Below, one piece after another: positions 57,201-64,000 of a stretch of 64,000 bases of DNA. The first letter of the stretch is position 1, and each line of letters starts with the position of its first letter. This DNA comes from Rhynchospora pubera (taxonomy: Eukaryota > Streptophyta > Magnoliopsida > Poales > Cyperaceae): positions 256,170,229 through 256,234,228 of the forward strand of contig CM051459.1 of assembly GCA_028095005.1 (NCBI GenBank), read 5' to 3'. The translations under genes and the position numbers were made by a program. The notes under the pieces are model-generated. The model was not told the DNA's origin and made no database searches. It worked only from the letters and a program-made list of their open reading frames with translations.

Positions 57201-60200
57201 TGTTGTACTTGAATCTCAACAATCAAGATTGGAACTGTAGGATAAGCATAATAGCCTCACTCTTTTCCAAATACTAATAACTAGTAGGGCTTTCTTCTTT
57301 CTACTTCTTGCTTTTGAGTATGAAATTCAAAATCTTCTTTGGGCATTCAGTTCTGGGTGTTATCAGTTCTCATATGATGTTTAACTATTTTCTCATTATA
57401 ATAAGCTGTAAATCAAATTAAAGTGGTAGGTTCTAAAGAAACAAGTAATGAACTTGGCAGTTTGAAGGGACAGCTTCCCTATCGCCCTGCTCCTATTGCT
57501 TGGAAGTAAGTATATTTTAATAATTTGAGATGCATGATAAGCATAAATAACCCATCTTTGGTACTGAATGCATGTTTTGTCCCCATCCCTGTCTTGTGGA
57601 ATTTTGTAAGAACATTAAACTTAAGGAAATTCAAAGAAGGAGCTTGTTAATTTGTCTGTGTGGTGTGTATGGGAGACTGGTTTATTGAATCCATTTGCGA
57701 TGAAATACATTGGGACGGTTATTTTTTTCTTTCAGCTCGTGTATATTTATAGCTGATCATTCTATCAAATCAATAGTATTTCAATTTTAATTGAACATTG
57801 CATCAAAATGATTGATATTGTTCTAGTTTTTTTTTAAAATTATTTTCTTATTTTGTTCCTCTGGTGTATTTCACTGAAACTTAATAACATCTATTATACC
57901 TTGATTTTAACAATGAATCGAAAAAACAGATGTACGAAAGGAAAAAATTTAAGTACACTCATGCTGGCATGTTTTTCTAGTGTATTCACAGCAATTTCTA
58001 TTCCAGGGGGTCACTTGAAGTAAGTCACTTGGTTGGAAAGCCACTTGTGGAGTTGGTTGCTTATTTTCCACTCCAAGTTTCTGCTAAACTGTACAATGCA
58101 ATAGCGACACTGCCCTCAAAGCTACAGATGAAGATTGTGCCACATTCCAATGCATGGCCAAAGCAGTTGGGGACAGACTTACCAAACCTTGAGGACATTG
58201 GAATTTACCTCTTACCATCCGGGAGGAGGTAAGCGTTTCTAAAACTACTATGAATCAGGTTGAGTCTGCAAGGTACTAGCTATATTGATTTGTTACTTGT
58301 CAGTTGACTCATTTAAATGCACAATTATATCAGTATATTAATCTAAAAATATGGCTTCAGGTTGGTGCCAAATTAGAGAACTCCATACAAAATGCACACA
58401 CCTGCTTGGGGTGTGGCTATTTTATAATCATTTTCTTTTGGTGCTTGAAAGTCTATATATTTCACAGGTCTAGTTTGAAGTGTCTTCTGAGGCAAGTGGA
58501 TTCTAACAATTGTGCACTGAAGATGAATGTCAATTCACGTCTTCAGCTGGTGGTGTATTCATCTCGGGTACTGGCAGAGAATGCTCAAAGTATGCTTGAC
58601 TTTCTCTAAAAGTTTCTGTTCTGCGCGCACTTCAACAACATTAAACTTAGTATGCCATCCAATGTTGTTTACAGGGACAGAAGGGGACTTTTTCTTTTGG
58701 GGCTTTTTCTTGAAGCGCAAGATGAGTAGTTGCTCAAAGAAAAAGGAGATCATTGAAGATATGTCTAATATATGTGAAAACAAGTCGTCAGAAAATGAGA
58801 TCATTGCTGATACTTTTGGTGTGTCCCCAGGGTTTGCGAAGCCTTTTATTGGACAGGTATGTTGTTTTATTTGTTGTCTTCATTCTTTTCACCAATGTGA
58901 AATCTTTTCTTGCTATGTTGCTCAATTATGTCGGTGCTTCTGATTTTTTTTTATTTTCTTGAATGGAGGTGATACGAGTCCTGCTATTGTTTGGAACAGG
59001 AAACAAATCCAATGGATAGGCAGTCAGTAACCAGCATGCAAGGGAAGGAGACTCAACTCGTTGACAAAGGGGTGGCTCCTGGATGTTCTCTCACTTTTGA
59101 CCTCACTGATAAAGGAAGTGGTTGCAGACGGTTTTTCTCATCTATTGGAGTGAGTCTCCTGGAAACTGCTCTTGAAACATGCGAAAATCAAGAAGAATAT
59201 CCCAATGTATACACTAAAATTGTACATTCTCTCAATTGTTTAGATCGAGTTGTCTTTACTTTTATTTTTTTTTTATACCAGTTGTATTTTCTTCATGCAT
59301 GGGTCATATTTCTGTCCCATACCAAATTAACAATGACAATTGGGAAATATGCATTGGACTGAAGTTTTTATTTTTTTTAATATAAACCAGGCTCCAGTTT
59401 TGACAGATACAACGTCAGAGAAGACAGAAGAAGTAGCTGAAAGCAGCAAAAGGGCACCCAAGCAACTTGATGCTTCCCTTGAAGCTGTGCCTGATCAAGG
59501 TGGCAGAGAACAAGGACCTGACATAGTGCCACAGCAACTTGATACTCCTGGTTTTGGTTCATCAAGCCGAATATTAATTAAGCAAGAAAAGGAGCCTTTG
59601 ATCCCACTGCCAGTAAGCCTTGAGATCACGCCTGGCTTTTTGAGAAATGTCGAGAGGGGAGAAGAAAAGAGCATCTCTAACCAGCAACTCGACACTCTGC
59701 CTGGTTTTGGGACATCAGGTCGAGTATTAATCAAGCAAGAAATGGAACCGTTGATCCCACTACCAGTTGGCCTTGAGATCCCACCTGGCTTTTCTAAAAA
59801 AGTTGAGGCAAGGATAGAAAAGAACATCTCTAACGAGTTCAGCAGCAGGTCACTCCCCATGAACCAGGTATATTAGCATCATATTGTAGTCATAATTGTT
59901 TGCTTGGGTACCTATGTGGCATGCTGTATCATTTAGAGGTCAAAATCGTATAGGACGGATTGGTTTGGGCCAGGAGAGATTGAGTTTGGATGCATTAGTG
60001 ACTCAATTTCTAACTCCATGTTGTACCTCTAATTTTTTTTAGAAGAATGTTTACCCCTAATGTTATATATCAAAATATTCATTAGTACAAATTTAGAGTA
60101 TTTGGATAGGAGCCATCCAAGTAGACAGGCATAGACTGGTGTGCTTGGAATTTCTGAAGATGTGAATTGCATATTTTTAGTTTGTATCATGAAGTTTCAA

Positions 60201-63200
60201 GTCTACTGTATACAAATGTTGTTCTATTATAGTAGAAAGTTTATGATATCCATGCTGTTAATATCTATTTTAATCTGTACAGTCGTTTGTTCATTTACAG
60301 GAGTCATGTAACTTTTTTTACTTTACTTGTCTAGGTTCTCAATGACTCCAGTTTTGTGCCAGACAACTTCAGCCACGGACCACTTTTGAGGAACCAGGTT
60401 GAGAGATCTATTACCTGTATATTTTGATCATTTTATTAAGTTAAGTACTATTAGGCTCAATTGGAAGCAAGATGAGTTGGGAATAACTAAGGGATAAAGT
60501 TATTTCTTGCAAGAGGTGGTGAACTGATGATAACTTTAATTCCTTGTTGTTAACAATGGCTAAGAGATTAGAATGTATAACCAAAAGTTATATTAACAGA
60601 AAGTTGGAAACTGCAGTTATTTTCCTGCTGAGCCAAAGGTTTAAATAGCGGATAGCGGACTCGTAGCGGACATGCTAATATCATAGCGGATAGCGGATAG
60701 CGGGTATTTAGCGGGCGCTATCGGACCATAGCGGATTTGCACACACAAGTGCATTTTGAAGGTCTAGTTTAGTCTAAAATAAAAAATTAAAATAATTTCA
60801 TGCAACTAATTAATGCTAACTAAAATTATATTTATTTTCTATGCAGATTTGAGCATTAAATTTTAAGAATTTGAAAATGTTCAAAACATAAAAATTGTGG
60901 CCACTTTTGTAAACTTTTCATAGAATTTTGAATCACGTCAATCGGAGTTCGTATGCGAAAGTTATACCCAAAATACTATTGTTATATCAGCAAATTATAA
61001 ACTGTACCGCTATTTCCGCTATTATACCGCTACATCACCCGCTATTTCACCGCTATATCCCGCTATTTCCCGCTATAGGTCGCGCTATCGGACGGGCCGC
61101 TAAATCTGTAGCGTTGTAGCGGTGTACCAAATAGCACCGCTATAGCGCCGCTATTGCGGCCGCTACGGCCGCTATTTAAACCTCTGTGCTGAGCTATGGA
61201 AAATGTTCCTTTCTCCACTCTTATTTATTGACTTTACCAGGGAATAGTTCATCAAGGAACACCTGTTGGCCAGCGCACAGTTTTCTTCTCCAATCCAGTT
61301 TTGCAAGGGACTCCATCAGAGTCTCGTAGCTCACAGCCCACAAGTCTTGGAGGCATTAATGACAACACCTTAGTGTTGCTGTCTCAAGGAACCTCACAGC
61401 AAAGAGTCATTCCAGAAGTTTCTCCCAACCACTCAGAAACTGTTCAGGTATGAATATCACGCTTTGTTTATTTGGTAAGCAGGGGGGAGAGAGCACTTGT
61501 ATGCACCTGTTTTGCGTCATCCATCTTTTATAGTACATATGCTTGATCTCTTTGTAACATATTGTCAAAAGTGAAAAATTGAATTGTATCGTGTTCCTTA
61601 TCATTTTAACAATGCCTGTATTAAATTTGGGTAGAAAGAAAAGTGTCCGCCCGGGATTAGCCCCCTGGAAAAAATCTTTCACTCACTGAGAAGTGAAAGC
61701 CCGTGACTATATCGTCCTGAAGACGGATGCGAGCAAAGAGTGGAAACTACTTTGAATTCTTCTGCCTGGGATATCTGCCTTTTCATTTGAGAGTTGTTTG
61801 GCGTTGCATCAAATGGTGATTTGAAATCTTCACCTGTTGAGGTTTAATGGATTTTTTTATGGATAACCATTATGTATTGTAAAATAGCAATAAATACTCT
61901 ATGCCTGTATAACAACATTATTCAAAAGCAACCATGGCAATGAATATTATAAATAACAAAAGTCTATATGAACTCATCAAATTTCATGTGTAAACTTGTC
62001 AGGAGGATGCAGATCTCACAGAGGTGGATCCAGAGATGTGTCACAAAAGAACCCCTAAGAACTCAGAGAACAATCAGGTGGGTGCAAGAAACTAAGTCCT
62101 CTGATAGCTGTAGTCTTTGTATATCATACCAATAATTGCTATTTCATCTTGTAAAATTGCGAACAAAAACTCAGCAGATCATACATTTTTTTGTGCATGG
62201 ATATATCATTTTGATGCAGTGGTCTGGATTCAATTTAATCCATTTAAGCCTGCATAACACTGCTTCTGCAATTTAATACACCTTGAGCCATTTTACATCT
62301 GATAACCCTCATCTGTGCACTTGTGGGTCAAGCCATTTTACCCTTTTAAATTGCATCCATGCAATCTAGGATAGTGATTAGTGAAGTCTAATAGAGAACA
62401 GCCACCATAACACAGCTTTTTTTCATGTTATTAATGATATATTATAGTGAAGGAATTGCTTGCCATGGAATTACTTGACAGTTCTTGATGCATTCTTTTC
62501 ATCAAACAAATCTTAATACCAAAATGTAGTTTATAGGCGAGTTGTTGGACAAATGGATAGCTTAGATAAATATGCATCAAAAGATGTTGAATTTAAGCCG
62601 TTGAAATATTCACATTTTTTGATGAATAGTATAACGGCATCAAAATAAATATATCACATGGGCATCACATATATGATATATCATATGTAGTTTGTTGGAT
62701 TTCTAACTTCTTTTATGATGGATTTAAGACTGTATACCATACTTTATGTTATTTTGTTTTATTTGTATAGGATGTTTCTGCTGTTTGGATGATGGCTCAA
62801 AGCCAAAATGCAAACCAGACCCGTGTACCACCTCATTTCCGAGTGCTGAACCCGCAGGGCCCTATAGCTGGATATTGCCCTCCAAGCAACAAAGAGACAG
62901 CTGTATCCGCTGACATGCCAAAGAGGGAAGGATCACATCAGAGCGAAATTTGGAGCAGAACTAGGAGTCCTGGGTTGAGAAAGCAAAGTCAATCTAAGAG
63001 CCCTGTGCTGAGATGGAAGAGAAACAGTTCCAGGAGCCCTTTGCTGAAACGGAAGATAAGCAGATCCAGGAGCCCTGTGCTGAGAAGGAAGAGAAGCAGA
63101 TCCAGGAGCCCTGTGCGGACACGGGAGAGAAGCAGATCCAGGAGCCCTGTGCGGAGACGGGAGAGAAGCAGATCCAGGAGCCCTGTACGGAGACGGGAGA

Positions 63201-63451
63201 GAAGCAGATCCAGGAGTCCCGTGCGGAGACAGCACAGGAGACGATCCAGGAGCCCTGTGCAGAGGCAGTATAGCAGTCCTATCTGTAGACAGCATAATGA
63301 TCAGGGTAGAAGCCTGGTGGATTTGAAGCGGTACTCAAGTGAGTGCAAAAGTGGGTATAAGAGTAGGTCTAGGCTTGACTTCGGCTCTTCTCACTCTCCA
63401 ATTCGCAGATGCAGCAGAGATCGGTCCAGGAGCCTCAGCCTGCCCCCTTGA
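54247..63451 (+). CDS. PHD-like / AIPP2-like protein with C-terminal RS repeats (15 exons)
   Basis: Exons: 54247-54258, 55278-55363, 55812-55915, 55992-56183, 56338-56397, 57430-57505, 58007-58228, 58468-58589, 58675-58856, 59000-59206, 59391-59867, 60335-60397, 61241-61447, 62003-62077, 62771-63451. All are GT-AG and in phase, giving about 921 residues. Residues 8-52 form a Cys-rich PHD-like finger (CGLCG, CSVC, CGQTCC, WYCQTC); the usual His ligand is not evident. About 170-310 is the AIPP2-type domain (AWKGSLEVS, WPKQL, DIGIYLLPSGRR, LVVYSS, FFFWGFFLKRK). In Arabidopsis AIPP2-type PHD proteins work with BAH reader and CPL2 phosphatase partners in gene repression. Residues about 480-570 hold two copies of a 50-residue repeat. 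About 740-900 is rich in RSRSPV units. The first exon codes only MKKT, so the start is less certain. Confidence 0.82.
55351..55520 (+). repeat. short tandem repeat containing the exon 2 donor
   Basis: GGGCAAACGTATGCAT occurs at about 55356, 55450 and 55497, joined by copies of TTTGTTTCTTAAATTTTCTTTGG. The first copy carries the exon 2 donor. Confidence 0.8.
56600..57008. mobile_element. hairpin MITE in intron 5
   Basis: Starts AGAGATTGGCTAAAATCAGC and ends with the inverse GCTGATTTTAGCCCATCTCT next to (TA)n. The arms are nearly perfect for about 100 bp (GCCACGACTGACG / CGTCAGTCGTGGC), and the core matches the copies at 20-30 kb. Confidence 0.85.
60635..61186. mobile_element. hAT-type element rich in AGCGG in intron 12
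   Basis: Ends CAAAGGTTTAAATAGCGG and the inverse of CAGAGGTTTAAATAGCGG, flanked by a perfect 8-bp duplication TGCTGAGC (60627-60634, 61187-61194). Each end has many TAGCGG units. No coding capacity. Confidence 0.9.
63000..63265 (+). repeat. 30-bp minisatellite coding the RS tail
   Basis: About eight tandem copies of a 30-bp unit containing AGCAGATCCAGGAGCCCTGT, coding R-SRSRSPVRR-type decapeptides within exon 15. The 30-bp period keeps the frame. Confidence 0.9.
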
Positions 63452-63609
63452 GTTGAGGCATCTTGATATTGATGGGTTGGATGTTTGTGTTTTTACTCTT
63501 TCTTGTGTGAATAGCCAAGTAGTTCTTGCTATGTAGTTTGTTTTTGGTAGCTCTATGGTAAGTTCACCATACTTGAGCTGATGTTTTTAAAATTTTTTTG
63601 CAGATCGTA

Positions 63610-63798
63610 GGCTCCGTTTGGATGGCTTCTTCCCGGAATAAGGAATAAGGAATAACCATTTTTTACCAATAAATTTATTTCTAACCATCCAAACTTTTCA
63701 CAAAAGTTACACACTTCCCAATAAATTTACCCCTTCCCAATAAATTTCTTCCCTTCTTCCTTCTTCCTATCTTATTCTCAACGCATCCAAACGGAGCC
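63610..63798. mobile_element. Tourist-like MITE after the PHD/RS gene
   Basis: Perfect ends GGCTCCGTTTGGATG, flanked by GTA (63607-63609, 63799-63801). It is inverted relative to the copy at 18823 and nearly identical to it. It may lie in the gene's 3' UTR. Confidence 0.88.
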
Positions 63799-63801
63799 GT
63801 A

Positions 63802-64000
63802 GTGAATTTTGGTTGATATAGTATTTTATAATTAGGCCGACCTGTTTTGCAAAATGGTGAAGCTTGACAACTATCTGAGATGGAAGGGGTCACTCTTTAC
63901 ACCATCTAAAGCTAATCCCATGGGTCGTCTTTGTAGTTGGTGAATCTGACCTGTGCTATGATCAACTGCTTTAGTTATATCATTATCGATTGAAATTTAA
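63802..64000. other. downstream flank, no feature seen
   Basis: Short AT-rich sequence to the window end. No gene seen. Confidence 0.4.

Noticed and set aside
63013..63273. Alternative plus-strand frame reading EEKQIQEPCAE repeats
   Set aside because: It is a shifted reading of the same minisatellite, open because a 30-bp unit without stops keeps every frame open.
62933..63295. 120-codon minus-strand frame rich in APGSASLPS
   Set aside because: It is the antisense reading of the 30-bp RS minisatellite; the plus-strand frame joins 14 upstream exons.

Overview
This is a nuclear window from a flowering plant. It is AT-rich, its genes carry many introns with GT-AG borders, and it is dense in plant-type transposons: CACTA, Mutator-like, hAT, Tourist-like, Helitron, Copia and Gypsy. 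Lineage cannot be fixed from the sequence. The palindromic TAGTACCGG CACTA repeats and (TA)n-flanked hairpin MITEs are a weak hint towards monocots.

Region by region. 1-14.6 kb: two paralogous alpha/beta-hydrolase genes on the minus strand (1457-4180 and 11405-14559) with eight internal exons of identical length. They are separated by a tRNA-Pro(UGG) gene and three Mutator-like elements with terminal inverted repeats. 14.6-21.3 kb: a cluster of Tourist-like MITEs, one inside another, and a weak transcribed-looking locus (16.65-18.55 kb). 21.5-27.7 kb: a 6.2-kb non-autonomous CACTA element in an ATT microsatellite, containing a second CACTA element (24477-26280) that itself holds a phospholipase-D-like fragment. 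28-34 kb: (TA)n-flanked hairpin MITEs, a Tourist-like MITE, anonymous exon-like pieces and a decayed hAT element. 34.8-38.3 kb: a complete nine-exon erlin-like SPFH gene. 38.9-47.9 kb: a degenerate minus-strand Copia element with both LTRs and its target duplication, interrupted by a solo Gypsy-type LTR and a 4.5-kb Helitron carrying captured gene pieces, one recognisable as NADH-glutamate synthase. 48-53.9 kb: SINE copies, a second Helitron 3' end, more MITEs, and a tandem duplication just upstream of the last gene. 54.2-63.45 kb: a fifteen-exon gene for a PHD-like/AIPP2-like chromatin reader with a C-terminal arginine-serine repeat tail. A Tourist-like MITE lies just after it.

Only four protein-coding genes look intact or nearly so: two hydrolases, erlin and the PHD/RS protein. 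They are independent plant genes, not an operon or pathway. Most of the remaining sequence is mobile DNA in which insertion order can be read from target-site duplications. I saw no convincing undescribed enzymatic system. The most informative structures are the nested Copia/solo-LTR/Helitron complex, whose Helitron empty site rejoins a reverse-transcriptase reading frame, and the RS-tailed PHD protein.
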